From Halococcus agarilyticus (GTDB taxonomy: Archaea; Halobacteriota; Halobacteria; Halobacteriales; Halococcaceae): a stretch of DNA of 64,000 nucleotides. Below, piece after piece: positions 1-8,537 of this stretch. The position numbers and the translations under genes are program-made. The notes under the pieces were generated by a model that worked only from the letters and a program-made list of their open reading frames with translations, was not told the origin of the DNA and ran no database searches. Numbering within the stretch: position 1 is the stretch's first letter; the number at the start of each line of letters is the position of its first letter. Location of the stretch: the NCBI RefSeq assembly GCF_000334895.1, contig NZ_BAFM01000009.1:62001-126000 (forward strand), read 5' to 3'.

Positions 1-219
1 CGCCGTCTCGGAGACGTCGGGCAGGCCGTACCCCTCCAGGTTCGGGGCGTAAAATCCCAGATCGCCCATCTCGGTGATGAGCTCCTCGGGGAAGGTTCCG
101 TTCTCGAAGTGCTCGCCGATGTCGGGGTTGACCTGCTCCTCGACGAACTCCCGCGCGGTGTCGCGGATCAGTCGCTCCTCCTCGTCGAGGTCCGCCTCCA
201 GCCCCACGTAGTCGAGCAT
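1..219 (-). CDS. Acyl-CoA dehydrogenase, N-terminal part (cut by window edge)
   Basis: Only the first 73 residues are in the window; the gene runs off the left edge. The start is the ATG ending at 219. The peptide begins MLDYVGLEADLDEEERLIRD and continues with TAREFVEEQVNP and FPEELITEMGDLGFYAPNLEGYG, typical of the first alpha-helical domain of acyl-CoA dehydrogenases, in particular the glutaryl-CoA dehydrogenase-like branch. Family members are FAD enzymes that pass electrons to ETF, and etfBA is encoded at 55203-56962. The FAD and catalytic parts lie outside the window, so substrate cannot be judged. Confidence 0.85.
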   Translation of the reverse strand, partial: MLDYVGLEADLDEEERLIRDTAREFVEEQVNPDIGEHFENGTFPEELITEMGDLGFYAPNLEGYGLPDVSETA

Positions 220-258
220 ACCGACGACTCGCGGCGCGCGGCAAAAAACCCTCGTCCC

Positions 259-972
259 TCAGTCGTCGGCCGCTTCGCCAGGCCGCGCCGCCGTCCCCCC
301 GCCGTCGCGCACCTCGCGGACCGACTCGGTGAAGTTCGCGAACAGCGTCTTGGCCTCGCACGCCGCCGCGTAGTTCGTCTCGGTGATCCCATCGAGCACC
401 CGATCGATGCGCTCGTCGGGAAGGTCCTTCCCGCTGGCGACCTCCCGCGCGGTCGCCGGGTCGTACTCGGGATGGAACTGCACGCCGACCGCGTTCCCGA
501 CCCGGAACCCGTGGACGCCGTAGTCGTTTTCGGCGATCTGTTCGGCCTCGGACGGGAGTTCGGTTACGGTGTCGGAGTGGGTGGTGAACACGGTGGCGGG
601 GCTCTCGACCCCCGCGAACAGCGGATCGTCGTCCACCTCGACGTCGCGATAGCCGATCTCGTAGCTCCCCATGTCCTCGACGGTGCCGCCGAGCGCGGCC
701 GCGAGCACTTGGTGACCGAAACACACCCCAAGGACGGGTATATCGCGCTCGACGGCCGTCCCGACCCACTCGACGAGGGGATCGATCCACGGCTCGTCCC
801 AGTACACCGACGCGCGCGATCCGGGGACGACCGCGCCGTCGAACGCGAACGTGTCGGGCACGCCGTCGCGGGCCGCGAACTCCGCGAGGTCGGCGTCGAG
901 CTCCCGGCGGAAGTTGCGCCTGGTGTCCGAGTTCGTCGAGGGGTCGAGCAGGGCGATGCGTGGCCGCGTCAT
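259..972 (-). CDS. Class I glutamine amidotransferase (GMP synthase glutaminase-like)
   Basis: The 237-residue protein has the nucleophile elbow GVCFGHQ with Cys84, and the His167/Glu169 pair in the HPEY motif, so the Cys-His-Glu triad of class I glutaminase domains is complete. No synthase domain is attached. It resembles the stand-alone GuaA-type glutaminase proteins common in haloarchaea, which are annotated GMP synthase-like but have no proven partner. The ATG ends at 972. It is transcribed in the same direction as the acyl-CoA dehydrogenase, 39 bases downstream, and divergently from the solute-binding genes. A role in amide transfer from glutamine is family knowledge; the acceptor is unknown. 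Confidence 0.8.
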   Translation of the reverse strand: MTRPRIALLDPSTNSDTRRNFRRELDADLAEFAARDGVPDTFAFDGAVVPGSRASVYWDEPWIDPLVEWVGTAVERDIPVLGVCFGHQVLAAALGGTVEDMGSYEIGYRDVEVDDDPLFAGVESPATVFTTHSDTVTELPSEAEQIAENDYGVHGFRVGNAVGVQFHPEYDPATAREVASGKDLPDERIDRVLDGITETNYAAACEAKTLFANFTESVREVRDGGGTAARPGEAADD

Positions 973-1076
973 CAGTTCGGAATGACTGCTCGTGCCTGTT
1001 GTAGGTTGTGTTCCTGTACGTGGCCGACACGACGCCCGACGATGACTCTCGCACCGCTCGCCACCCGACCCCCGGT

Positions 1077-1130
1077 TTTAGGAGTGCCTAAAGACCGGAA
1101 GGCTTAGTACGCTTTAGGCAGGCCGAAAGC
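1077..1130. promoter_or_regulatory. Tandem DtxR/SirR-like inverted repeats before the lipoprotein operon
   Basis: A perfect 6-bp inverted repeat, TTTAGG-agtg-CCTAAA, lies at 1077-1092. A second, 8-bp with one mismatch (GCTTTAGG-cagg-CCGAAAGC), lies at 1111-1130 and ends two bases before the ATG at 1133. Their centres are 36 bases apart. The TTAGG...CCTAA core resembles sites bound by metal-dependent DtxR/IdeR/SirR regulators, known in haloarchaea to control iron or manganese uptake genes. The position over the core promoter implies repression. The regulator itself is not in this window. Confidence 0.55.
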
Positions 1131-1132
1131 GT

Positions 1133-2386
1133 ATGCACCGACGACGATTCCTGACGGGTGCGGCGACGGCGAGCGCACTACTTGCGGGCTGTACCTCCAG
1201 CGGAAGCGGTGGCGACGGGAACGCATCCGTCGCGGGCGAGAACGAGTCGACGAGCGTGGCGAGCGAGACGAGCACCGCACCGGTCACGACGACTGGATCG
1301 GCCGCGTCCGGTACTGCGACCGACGCCGGGGCCGAGAACGGGACCGAAACGGGCACCCAGAGCGGAACCGAGGCCGGGAGTTCCTACAGCGTCTCGATCG
1401 CGCCGATGGGTGAGGTCACGTTCGACGGCGTCCCGGAGACGTGGGTCGCGAACAACGGGAGCTGGGCGGACATGGGGGTCGCACTCGGCATCGAACCCCC
1501 CAAGGCGGTATGGCTGCCCGAGCGCTATCACACCCAGCACTACGACGAGGTTCCGGGGATTTCGGTCGACAAGAGCGGGATGCAGGCGCTCTACAGCGAC
1601 GGCGTGAGCAAGGAGGTGTTCTACGAGCTCGACGGCGACGTCCACGTCATCGACCCCAACTTCCTGCTCAACCGATACAAGGGGTGGGAGCAGGCGGATG
1701 TCGACGAGCTCCGCACGAACGTCGGTCCCTTCTTCGGCAACAGCATCTTCTCACGGGGCTACCCGTGGCACGAGGACTACCAGTACTACACGCTCTACGA
1801 GGCGTTCGGCAAGCTCGCGAAACTGTTCCAGCGCGAGGACCGCTACGAACAGTTCGTGACGCTCCACGACGAGATGCAGTCGAACCTCTCGGACGTCGTC
1901 CCGTCGAAGGAACGCGAGCGTCCGAGCGTGGCGATCCTGTGGGCGTCGGGCAACGAGCCCGAGACGTTCAGCCCGTATCTCATCGGCGAGGGGACCAGCT
2001 TCAAGCAGTGGCGCGATCTCGGGGTTCGCGACGCGCTCGCCGAGACCGACGTCGAGAACTTTCATGCGACCCGCTCGGAAGTCGACTTCGAGACTCTCCT
2101 CGAAATCGATCCCGAAGTGTTGCTGTTCCGGGGCCACGAGAGTCAGACCGCCGAGGAGTTCCGGAGCACCGTCGTCCAGTTCATGAACGAGCACTCGACG
2201 GCGAGCGCGCTGACCGCCGTCGAGAACGACGACGTCTACCGCGGTGGCCCGCTGTACCAGGGACCGATCACGAACTTCGTCATGACCCAGCGCGCCGCAG
2301 AGCAGGTCTACCCCGACCGCGTCTCCGGTCAGCTGTACGATCCCGAGCGCATCGCGCCCATCGTCAACGGAAACGGTGAATCGTGA
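1133..2386 (+). CDS. Tat-exported lipoprotein, ABC solute-binding protein (COG0614-like)
   Basis: This 417-residue protein starts MHRRRFLTGAATASALLAGC: a twin-arginine signal followed by a lipobox with Cys20 as the lipid anchor. A Ser/Thr/Gly/Glu-rich linker of about 70 residues follows, typical of haloarchaeal surface lipoproteins. The remaining ~330 residues resemble the two-lobed binding proteins for iron-siderophore or B12 uptake, with paired phrases such as GEVTFDGVPETWV and NDDVYRGGPLYQGP. The start lies two bases after a DtxR-like box, so transcription probably responds to a metal. It overlaps the next gene by four bases. No permease or ATPase for this type is encoded nearby. The ligand is inferred to be iron or a chelate, not shown. 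Confidence 0.75.
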   Translation: MHRRRFLTGAATASALLAGCTSSGSGGDGNASVAGENESTSVASETSTAPVTTTGSAASGTATDAGAENGTETGTQSGTEAGSSYSVSIAPMGEVTFDGVPETWVANNGSWADMGVALGIEPPKAVWLPERYHTQHYDEVPGISVDKSGMQALYSDGVSKEVFYELDGDVHVIDPNFLLNRYKGWEQADVDELRTNVGPFFGNSIFSRGYPWHEDYQYYTLYEAFGKLAKLFQREDRYEQFVTLHDEMQSNLSDVVPSKERERPSVAILWASGNEPETFSPYLIGEGTSFKQWRDLGVRDALAETDVENFHATRSEVDFETLLEIDPEVLLFRGHESQTAEEFRSTVVQFMNEHSTASALTAVENDDVYRGGPLYQGPITNFVMTQRAAEQVYPDRVSGQLYDPERIAPIVNGNGES

Positions 2387-3669
2387 CCGGCCGCGACACC
2401 ACGCGGCCGACACGACGCGCGTATCTCAGAGCCAGTGCGATCGTCGGCGGTGGGCTGCTCGCCGGCTGTGTCGGCAGTTCCGGAAACGCCAACTCGGATG
2501 CGGAAAACGGCAGTCAGGACGGCGGCAACAGCAGTGTGAACGCCGACAACACCAGCGGCGGTTCCGCGAGTGACGGAGCGGGGACGAACGCCGATACGAA
2601 CGCCACCGCCGGCGGTAGCGGGAGCTACACCGCGACGATGGCTCCGATGGGAGACGTCGAGTTCGATTCCGTGCCCCAGAGCGCCTTCGTGATCTTCCCG
2701 CAGTACGCCGACATGGCGGTCGCGCTCGGTCACGGCGACGCCGTGAATTCGGTCTACGTGCCCGAGATGTCCGGCACGACGATGAACCACTACTACGACC
2801 GGCTCGACGGCGTCTCCTTCGACTGGCAGGGGCTCCCGGACCCGCTGAGCGACGGCCTCGCCAAGGAGCAGCTCTACAGCCTCGGCAGCGACGTCCATCT
2901 CGCCGACCCCGCACACGCCGCCACCAACGACGACTGGAGCCAGGCCGACGTCGAGGAGGTCGGGGCGAACGTCGCGCCGTGGTTCGGGAACTTCTACAGC
3001 GGAACGCACGCCGAACCGCCGGCGTCGTACCGTGATTCGTACCAGTACTACGGACTCTGGGAGCTGTTCGGCAAGGTCGCCCAGGTGTTTCAGGAACACC
3101 AGCGCTACGAGGCGCTCGCGTCCGTCCACCGGAACCTCCGATCGACGATCGAGGACCGACTCCCGCCGAAGAACGAGCGCCCGACCGCCGTCCGCGTCAC
3201 CCTCAGCGAGGGGTCGTTCTACACCTACCATCTCAACAAGCCCGGCTACTGGCTGGCGGACACTCGGCCGCTGGGCGCGAACGACGCGTTCGCGGACGAG
3301 GACTGGTCGGACCTGTGGGGGACGGTCGGCTACGAGACCATGCTCGAGGCCGATCCCGACGTGATCCTCCATCTCTGGGGACTCACGCCGAACTACGACA
3401 TGGCGGCGGTCCGCAGCCAGCTCGCGGACCACGCCGTCGGCAGCCAGCTCTCTGCCGTGCAGAACGATCGGGTGTACCCCGCCGGAATGCGCTATCAGGG
3501 CCCCATCATGAACCTCTTCCAGCTCGAAATGGGGGCGAAGCAGCTCTACCCCGAACAGTTCGGCGAGTGGCCGGAGTACACCGACGGGAACCCCTACCCC
3601 GAGATCCCCGGCGACGAGCAGCTGTTCGACCGCGATCGCGTGGCGCGCATCGTCACCGGCGATCGGTGA
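2383..3669 (+). CDS. Second Tat-exported solute-binding lipoprotein, paralogue of the upstream gene
   Basis: The 428-residue protein starts at a GTG overlapping the previous stop (GTGA), so the two are translationally coupled. The signal TRRAYLRASA and lipobox LLAGC give Cys29 as the lipid anchor. The mature part matches the upstream protein segment by segment (YTATMAPMGDVEFDSVPQ against YSVSIAPMGEVTFDGVPE; NDRVYPAGMRYQGP against NDDVYRGGPLYQGP), so the pair is a tandem duplication that has diverged. Both probably share the metal-regulated promoter. Two different binding proteins feeding one remote permease, or two different chelates, are both possible. Confidence 0.75.
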   Translation: MTGRDTTRPTRRAYLRASAIVGGGLLAGCVGSSGNANSDAENGSQDGGNSSVNADNTSGGSASDGAGTNADTNATAGGSGSYTATMAPMGDVEFDSVPQSAFVIFPQYADMAVALGHGDAVNSVYVPEMSGTTMNHYYDRLDGVSFDWQGLPDPLSDGLAKEQLYSLGSDVHLADPAHAATNDDWSQADVEEVGANVAPWFGNFYSGTHAEPPASYRDSYQYYGLWELFGKVAQVFQEHQRYEALASVHRNLRSTIEDRLPPKNERPTAVRVTLSEGSFYTYHLNKPGYWLADTRPLGANDAFADEDWSDLWGTVGYETMLEADPDVILHLWGLTPNYDMAAVRSQLADHAVGSQLSAVQNDRVYPAGMRYQGPIMNLFQLEMGAKQLYPEQFGEWPEYTDGNPYPEIPGDEQLFDRDRVARIVTGDR

Positions 3670-3826
3670 TGACTGTGCGCTGCGGCGGCCGAGTCGCGAA
3701 GCGGGCGTCACCGGGGAATCGCCCGCCGACGCGGTCGGCGTCGAGGGGACCGATCACGGTCCGCGCCCGTCCCCATCCGGCCGTTCGACGGCTGAAACGT
3801 CGGATCCGAGCTCCGTCGCTCGGAAC

Positions 3827-5227
3827 TCAGGACGCCTGATCGATCCACTCGCTGGCGCGGCTCTCGGATACCTCGGCAGCGTCGGCGACGGTCGCGACGT
3901 CGGCGGCCGCGAGATCGGCGACCGTCTCGATCCCCGCCCCACGGAGCCGGTCGGCGTAGGTGTCGCCGATCCCCGAGACGGTTTCGACGGTGGACCCGTC
4001 GCTACCGCTGGCGGCCGCATCCCCGCCGGTCGTCTCGTCGGTGCTGGTCGGTTCCTGATTGCTGACTGCTTCGTTGGCCGCCTCGCTCGCGTCCTCGATT
4101 TCGATTTCGGCGGCGTCGGCGTCGAGCTGTGATCGCTCCTCGAACCACTCGCAGACCTGGGGCCAGACGTTCTCGTGGGAGCTGCCCGAGACCGAGAGGC
4201 CGATGTGGCCCGTCGGATACTCGATGATCGCGGTGTCGTCGCTGGTGATGACGTCGTTGAACGGTTTGCTCGTCTCCGAGGGGATGAGGTGGTCGTACTC
4301 GCCGGTGATCTGGAGCACGGGCATGTCGATGTTGCCGAGATCGACGTGCTCGTTCCCCAGATAGAGCTCGTTGGCGTAGAGTTTGTTGTCCTGATAGATA
4401 TTCTCGACGAACTGGGCGAACGTCGCGCCCGCGACGTCGATCCCCTCCGAGAGCCACCGCTCCATCCGGCCGAAGTTCTCCACGAAGTCGTCGTTGTCGA
4501 GGTTGTCGTACAGGCGGACGTACTTCGAGACGTAGTTCGAGACGGGATCCATCAGCGCGAACCCGACGTCCAACATCTCGGCGGGCGCGTTGCCGTAGGT
4601 CGCCCGGAGTTCGTCGGGCGAGAAGAACTCCTCGCCGCCCCAGAGTTCGAGTACGCCGCCAGTATCGTCGAAACAGAGTCCGGCGGCCATCAGCCCCAGA
4701 TTCCGGACCTTCTCGGGGTGGAGCGCGGCGTACATCGCCGACATCGTGCCGCCCATGCAGTAGCCCAGCACGTTGATCGCATCCTGGCCCGAGCGCTCGC
4801 GGACCTCGTCGACGCAGTTGTCGATATACCGATTCACGTAATCGTCGAGCGTGAGGTGCTGATCGAGCCTGGATGGCTCGTTCCAGTCGATCATGTAGAC
4901 GTCGAAGCCCGCCTCCAGCAGCCGGCGGATCACCGACCGATCGGGCTGGAGGTCGAGGATGAACGGCTTGTTGATCAGCGCGTAGATCACGAGGATCGGC
5001 ACGTCGTGCTGCTCGTCGGTCCGGGGCTCGTAGTGGAGGAGTTCGAGCTTGTTCTCGGTGTAGACCACCTCGCTCGGCGTCTCTCCCACCTCGACCGAGA
5101 GCATCTGGTTCAGCTGTTCGGGCGCGACCGTGGTCTTCTCGACCGCCTCGGCGGCCGCTTCGAAGCTCCGGCGCTGGGCATCGAGCGCCGTCGTGAACGG
5201 GTTGAACGCCGCGCCGCGATCGCTCAT
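3827..5227 (-). CDS. phaC: Class III poly(3-hydroxyalkanoate) synthase PhaC with C-terminal helix-hairpin-helix tail
   Basis: PhaC polymerises 3-hydroxyacyl-CoA into storage polyester on granules, together with PhaE. The alpha/beta-hydrolase core carries the lipase-like box GYCMGG with Cys157 as nucleophile, Asp312 in GEYDHLIP and His341 in GHIGLS, a full catalytic triad. The core ends near residue 365. After an acidic, Thr/Ser-rich linker, the last ~55 residues ([20 protein letters not shown]...) look like a helix-hairpin-helix unit similar to those that bind DNA or proteins. Haloarchaeal PhaC proteins usually have a C-terminal extension, but an evident HhH module is noteworthy. The start overlaps the phaE stop by four bases. 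Confidence 0.93.
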   Translation of the reverse strand: MSDRGAAFNPFTTALDAQRRSFEAAAEAVEKTTVAPEQLNQMLSVEVGETPSEVVYTENKLELLHYEPRTDEQHDVPILVIYALINKPFILDLQPDRSVIRRLLEAGFDVYMIDWNEPSRLDQHLTLDDYVNRYIDNCVDEVRERSGQDAINVLGYCMGGTMSAMYAALHPEKVRNLGLMAAGLCFDDTGGVLELWGGEEFFSPDELRATYGNAPAEMLDVGFALMDPVSNYVSKYVRLYDNLDNDDFVENFGRMERWLSEGIDVAGATFAQFVENIYQDNKLYANELYLGNEHVDLGNIDMPVLQITGEYDHLIPSETSKPFNDVITSDDTAIIEYPTGHIGLSVSGSSHENVWPQVCEWFEERSQLDADAAEIEIEDASEAANEAVSNQEPTSTDETTGGDAAASGSDGSTVETVSGIGDTYADRLRGAGIETVADLAAADVATVADAAEVSESRASEWIDQAS

Positions 5228-5769
5228 TCGTCCTCCAGCAGCCGGTCGAGCTTCTTCGAGACCTCGTGCTGGCGGCGTTCGAGTTCCACGAGGCGCTCGC
5301 CCACCTCGTCGATGTCGTCACGGGTGGCGAAGCCGAGCGCTTCGAGCGTATCCTGGTTCAGGTCGTCGACGTCCTCCTGGAGCTCCATCAGGTTTCCAAC
5401 CATCTCCCCCGTTCCCGCGGCGAACGCGCTGGTGCCCATCACCTCGGAGAACGCCTCGTTCGCGCTCTGGAGCCAGATGTCACGGAGCTCTCGCACGTCG
5501 ACGTCCTCACCCTCGGCCGCAGCGGTCAGTCGTGTGGTCATCTGCTCTGCGGCCTCCATCCAGACGTCGACGGCGCGCTCGTACCCCTCGATCCCCTCGC
5601 TCGTCGTCTCCTCGTCGGGCATCGATCCCTCGAACGCGCCCATCCACGACTCCATGAACGCGGCCTGAGCCTCCATGTTCTGCTCGAACGAGTTCGCGAC
5701 CGCGTCGTTCATCTCGGTCATCATCGCCGCCCAGTTCTCCCGCACGTCCTCCGGGTTCATCTCGCTCAT
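5224..5769 (-). CDS. phaE: PHA synthase subunit PhaE
   Basis: The 181-residue acidic, helical protein is the second subunit of class III PHA synthase. It begins [20 protein letters not shown] and includes [20 protein letters not shown] and a C-terminal heptad-rich stretch ([22 protein letters not shown]) suited to docking on PhaC. It is about the length of known haloarchaeal PhaE, much shorter than bacterial PhaE. It lies between phaP and phaC, overlapping phaC by four bases (ATGA), so the two subunits are translationally coupled. Confidence 0.9.
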   Translation of the reverse strand: MSEMNPEDVRENWAAMMTEMNDAVANSFEQNMEAQAAFMESWMGAFEGSMPDEETTSEGIEGYERAVDVWMEAAEQMTTRLTAAAEGEDVDVRELRDIWLQSANEAFSEVMGTSAFAAGTGEMVGNLMELQEDVDDLNQDTLEALGFATRDDIDEVGERLVELERRQHEVSKKLDRLLEDE

Positions 5770-5811
5770 GGTGGGTTGTGGTCGTGTGGTGGCTAAAAGG
5801 TGTGTCGCCGC

Positions 5812-6492
5812 TCAGGCTGCCTCGTCCTCGACCGCGATCTCGAACGTCGCGGCCTGGGACTGGAGCTGCTCTTCGAACGCCGCGGCCTGTTCACGGAGGC
5901 GCTCCTGGAACGCCGCTGCGTCGTCGAGCTGCTCGTCCATCCGCGCCTCGAACTGCTCTTGAAGCTCTGCCGTGCGTTCGAGCTGCTCGTCGAGCTGCGT
6001 CTCGAACGCGTCCTGGAACTCCTCGGTGCGCTCCTCGGTTTCGTCGATCGTCGCGAGGGTCTCCTCGTGGAGTTCCGCGTGTGCGTCGAGCAGTTCGTCG
6101 ATACCCTCGTCGACCGCCTCGACGGACGAGGCCGCGAACTCGTCGTGGCTCTCGACGGCCGCCTCGGTCGCGCGCTCGAACGCGTCGAAGGTCTCGGCGT
6201 GGGCCGTGGTCAGACGGGCGAACCCCTCGTCGGTCGCCTCGCGGACCTGCTCGATGCCGTCTCGATCGGCGGGGGTGGCCGCCGCGACACTATCGAGATA
6301 GCTCTCGGTCGCCGTGCGGAACAGTTCGACACCCTGGCGCTGGGCCGTCTCCTGGCTTTCGAGGCCCGAGAGCGCCAGACGTCCGGCGGCTCGCTGGAGA
6401 TCGAGTCCCTGCTGCATCGCCTGGCGGCTGCTGGTGATCGCGGATCGTTGCATTGCGAACGCTGCGTCGATGGGGGTGGTGTACTGGCTCAT
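5812..6492 (-). CDS. phaP: Phasin PhaP, PHA granule-associated protein
   Basis: The start used is the ATG ending at 6492, which overlaps the phaR stop (ATGA), giving 226 residues; an upstream extension in this frame only shadows phaR. The protein is almost wholly alpha-helical and rich in Ala, Glu and Gln, with long heptad-like stretches (LDEQLERTAELQEQFEARMDEQLDD) expected to form coiled coils on the granule surface. Phasins coat PHA granules and control their number and size. Its place in phaR-phaP-phaE-phaC matches the PHA clusters described in Haloferax mediterranei and Haloarcula. Confidence 0.88.
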   Translation of the reverse strand: MSQYTTPIDAAFAMQRSAITSSRQAMQQGLDLQRAAGRLALSGLESQETAQRQGVELFRTATESYLDSVAAATPADRDGIEQVREATDEGFARLTTAHAETFDAFERATEAAVESHDEFAASSVEAVDEGIDELLDAHAELHEETLATIDETEERTEEFQDAFETQLDEQLERTAELQEQFEARMDEQLDDAAAFQERLREQAAAFEEQLQSQAATFEIAVEDEAA

Positions 6493-6800
6493 GAGTCGTC
6501 CTCGCGATTGCGTTTGACCGGCACGACGACGGTCTGGACGATGTCGCCCTCCTCGATGTCGAGCGCCTCGCGCTCGGCGTCGGGGATCGAGATCCGTCCG
6601 CCGCTCTGGACGCGGGTCTTGAACGTCGCCGTCCCGAGGCTCGACGCCGCGAACTCCGGGAGCCCGTTCGGGCCCTGCGTGCCGGCGGTCATCATCTGGC
6701 GGGCGAACTCCGTCTGTCGCTCGACGGCCTGCTCGCTCGCCTCCTGGAACTGCTCCGCCCACAGCGCCGGCGGCCACGTCGTCTCGTCGTTGTCGGTCAT
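6489..6800 (-). CDS. phaR: AbrB-like transcriptional regulator PhaR of PHA granule genes
   Basis: A helical N-terminal half (WAEQFQEASEQAVERQTEFARQM) is followed by a SpoVT/AbrB swapped-hairpin domain in the last ~45 residues (KTRVQSGGRISIPDAEREAL, then GDIVQTVVVPVKR). In haloarchaea an AbrB-like PhaR encoded before phaP represses its own phaRP promoter and senses granules; the 103-residue length and gene order agree. It is first in the operon. A TATA-like TTTATG on the minus strand near 6831 sits ~30 bases before the ATG, so the mRNA leader is very short. Confidence 0.85.
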   Translation of the reverse strand: MTDNDETTWPPALWAEQFQEASEQAVERQTEFARQMMTAGTQGPNGLPEFAASSLGTATFKTRVQSGGRISIPDAEREALDIEEGDIVQTVVVPVKRNREDDS

Positions 6801-7035
6801 CGCTCATCCCTGTCTACTCGTCCAGACGACATAAACCTTCCCTCCAATACCATTTGTCGCCATCGAGAACCACGAACCACCGCAAACCACCGAAATCGCT
6901 CCACCGTTCCCTCCGTCGCTGCCGAACCCGCTCGTGTTCGACGCCTCCCGCAGTCGAAACGCGGCGCTGTCGACCGATCGCCGGTGTCGTCGCTTAGCAT
7001 CGTTTAAGTGTGCTCGGGCATGAGAATTACTATCA
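6801..7035. promoter_or_regulatory. Divergent phaR / maoC promoter region with AACCAC repeats
   Basis: This 235-bp gap holds two outward promoters. On the minus strand a TTTATG box near 6831 precedes phaR by ~30 bases. On the plus strand TTTAAG at 7003-7008 precedes the maoC ATG by ~28 bases, so both mRNAs should be leaderless or nearly so. Three direct copies of AACCAC begin at 6868, 6875 and 6885, upstream of the phaR TATA. They are a plausible operator for PhaR or another regulator, but no binding site is proven. The gap has fewer G/C bases than the flanking genes. Confidence 0.5.
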
Positions 7036-7632
7036 ATGAGTTCCGGCTCCCAACACGACACGTTCGCGGGCGCGTGGCTCCGCGGCTCGACTCAGTTCTT
7101 CGAAGGTGTCCTCGCGGCGAACCGGGCCGCGCTCGCGGCGTTCGGGGATCGCGAGTCGGACGATACGCCGGCCGAGGGCGCGCTGGCCGGCGAGGAGCGC
7201 TCGGAGTGGGAGGTCGATCTCACCGAGCACCGGCGCGACGCGCTCTCGGTCGGCGACCGCGTCCGGTTCACGAAAACCCTCTCCGACGCCGACGTCCGGG
7301 CGTTCGCGCGATCGAGCGGCGACACCAACCCCCTTCACCTCGATGACGCATACGCCGAACGCACCCGCTTCGGCGGCCGGATCGTCCACGGCACGCTCGC
7401 GTCGGGGCTCATCAGCGCCGCACTCGCCCGCCTCCCCGGATTGGTGGTCTACCTCTCTCAGGACGTCGAGTTCCAAAACCCAGTCGAAATCGGCGACCGC
7501 GCGACGGCCGAGTGCGAGATCGTCGAGGATCTCGGCGACCACCGCTATCGGATCGCGACGCAAGTCACGACCGACGACGCGATCGCCATCGACGGCGAGG
7601 CGGTCGTCCTCCTCGACGAGGTCGACGACTAG
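7036..7632 (+). CDS. maoC: MaoC-like (R)-specific enoyl-CoA hydratase
   Basis: The 198-residue protein has an N-terminal extension of ~65 residues and then a single hot-dog domain. The hydratase-2 signature DTNPLHLDD places the catalytic Asp/His near residues 96 and 101, and GGRIVHGTLASGLIS follows. Such enzymes hydrate trans-2-enoyl-CoA to (R)-3-hydroxyacyl-CoA, feeding beta-oxidation intermediates to PhaC; maoC adjoins the pha genes in Haloferax mediterranei. The N-terminal part (AGAWLRGSTQFFEGVLAANRAAL) is phasin-like in character and may target granules, which is my inference. It ends four bases inside the convergent hydrolase gene. Confidence 0.85.
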   Translation: MSSGSQHDTFAGAWLRGSTQFFEGVLAANRAALAAFGDRESDDTPAEGALAGEERSEWEVDLTEHRRDALSVGDRVRFTKTLSDADVRAFARSSGDTNPLHLDDAYAERTRFGGRIVHGTLASGLISAALARLPGLVVYLSQDVEFQNPVEIGDRATAECEIVEDLGDHRYRIATQVTTDDAIAIDGEAVVLLDEVDD

Positions 7633-8492
7633 AGGAACTCGCCGACGACACGATTGAACCCCTCCGACTGCTCTCGCGGCGGCCAGTGTCCACACCGTTC
7701 GACGATTTCACAGCTCGCCTCCGGGATCCGCTCCGCGGCCCGCTCGGACCACGCGACGGGGAAGATCGGGTCCTCGCGACCATGGACCAACAGCGTCGGC
7801 ACGTCCAGTTCACCGAGGCGGTCACGATAGCACGTCTTGAGTCCGCTCGCCCGGAACTCGTCGCGCTGCCACCGCGCGAGCGCCCTGGCCGCGTCCGTCG
7901 TGATCGACTTCTGGACATCAGCGACGAATTCCGGTGATGTGGCGACGGTGAGGCTCGCGAGGCTGCCCGCGACGGCAGCCGGATTCGATTTGAAGCCCGC
8001 GCTCAGGAACTGGTCGAATCCGGGGGTCCGGAGCAGCCCGTACCCGCCTGGCCGCCACGGTGCGTCCCGTCCCAGTCCATAACTGTCCACGAGGACGAGC
8101 CGTTCGACCTGCCCGCCGTCGAGTGCGTGGCCGAGCGCGAGCGCTCCGCCCATCGAGATACCGACGAGACGAACGTTCTCGACGTCGAGCGACGCGAGGA
8201 ACGCCTGGAGCGTGTCACGATAGTAGTCGGTCGTGTACGCGATGTCCGGCGCGTCGCTCTCGCCGTGGCCAGGCAAGTCGGGCGCGAGCACGCGGTTCTC
8301 GCGCCCGAGCTGCGGAAGGAGGTGTTTCCACGAGACTCCTGCGGCGTCGAGCCCGATCCCGTGGAGCAGGACGATCGGCGACTCGTCGGCCTCGGCCTGG
8401 CCGGCAGCGAGGTATCGCAGTTCGACCGAATCTCCGTCGACGGCGACCCCGACCCGCTTCGATTCGACGTGTGCCGTCGACTGGGTTTGCAT
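7629..8492 (-). CDS. Alpha/beta-fold hydrolase
   Basis: The 287-residue protein has the features of the alpha/beta hydrolase family: oxyanion motif LLHGIG, PDLPGHGESD, the nucleophile elbow GISMGG with Ser113, an acid in the GREDPIFP segment near 246 and the His in CGHWPP near the C terminus. The triad is complete. The substrate cannot be read from sequence; family members include esterases and epoxide or C-C hydrolases. It is convergent with maoC (4-bp overlap) and lies 45 bases downstream of cgi121 on the same strand. A role in PHA turnover is possible by proximity only. Confidence 0.8.
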   Translation of the reverse strand: MQTQSTAHVESKRVGVAVDGDSVELRYLAAGQAEADESPIVLLHGIGLDAAGVSWKHLLPQLGRENRVLAPDLPGHGESDAPDIAYTTDYYRDTLQAFLASLDVENVRLVGISMGGALALGHALDGGQVERLVLVDSYGLGRDAPWRPGGYGLLRTPGFDQFLSAGFKSNPAAVAGSLASLTVATSPEFVADVQKSITTDAARALARWQRDEFRASGLKTCYRDRLGELDVPTLLVHGREDPIFPVAWSERAAERIPEASCEIVERCGHWPPREQSEGFNRVVGEFL

Positions 8493-8537
8493 ACGTGGGC
8501 TCCGCTCGCTGTGGGCATGACCCTTCGGAAACTCCGC

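Noticed and set aside
4175-5668. Long plus-strand open frame (497 codons) opposite phaC/phaE
   Set aside because: It is antisense to clear phaC and phaE sequences; high-GC haloarchaeal genes routinely leave long open shadow frames. No family resemblance.
6804-7061. Small minus-strand frame in the phaR/maoC gap
   Set aside because: It covers the whole divergent promoter region and has no family-like sequence or promoter of its own.
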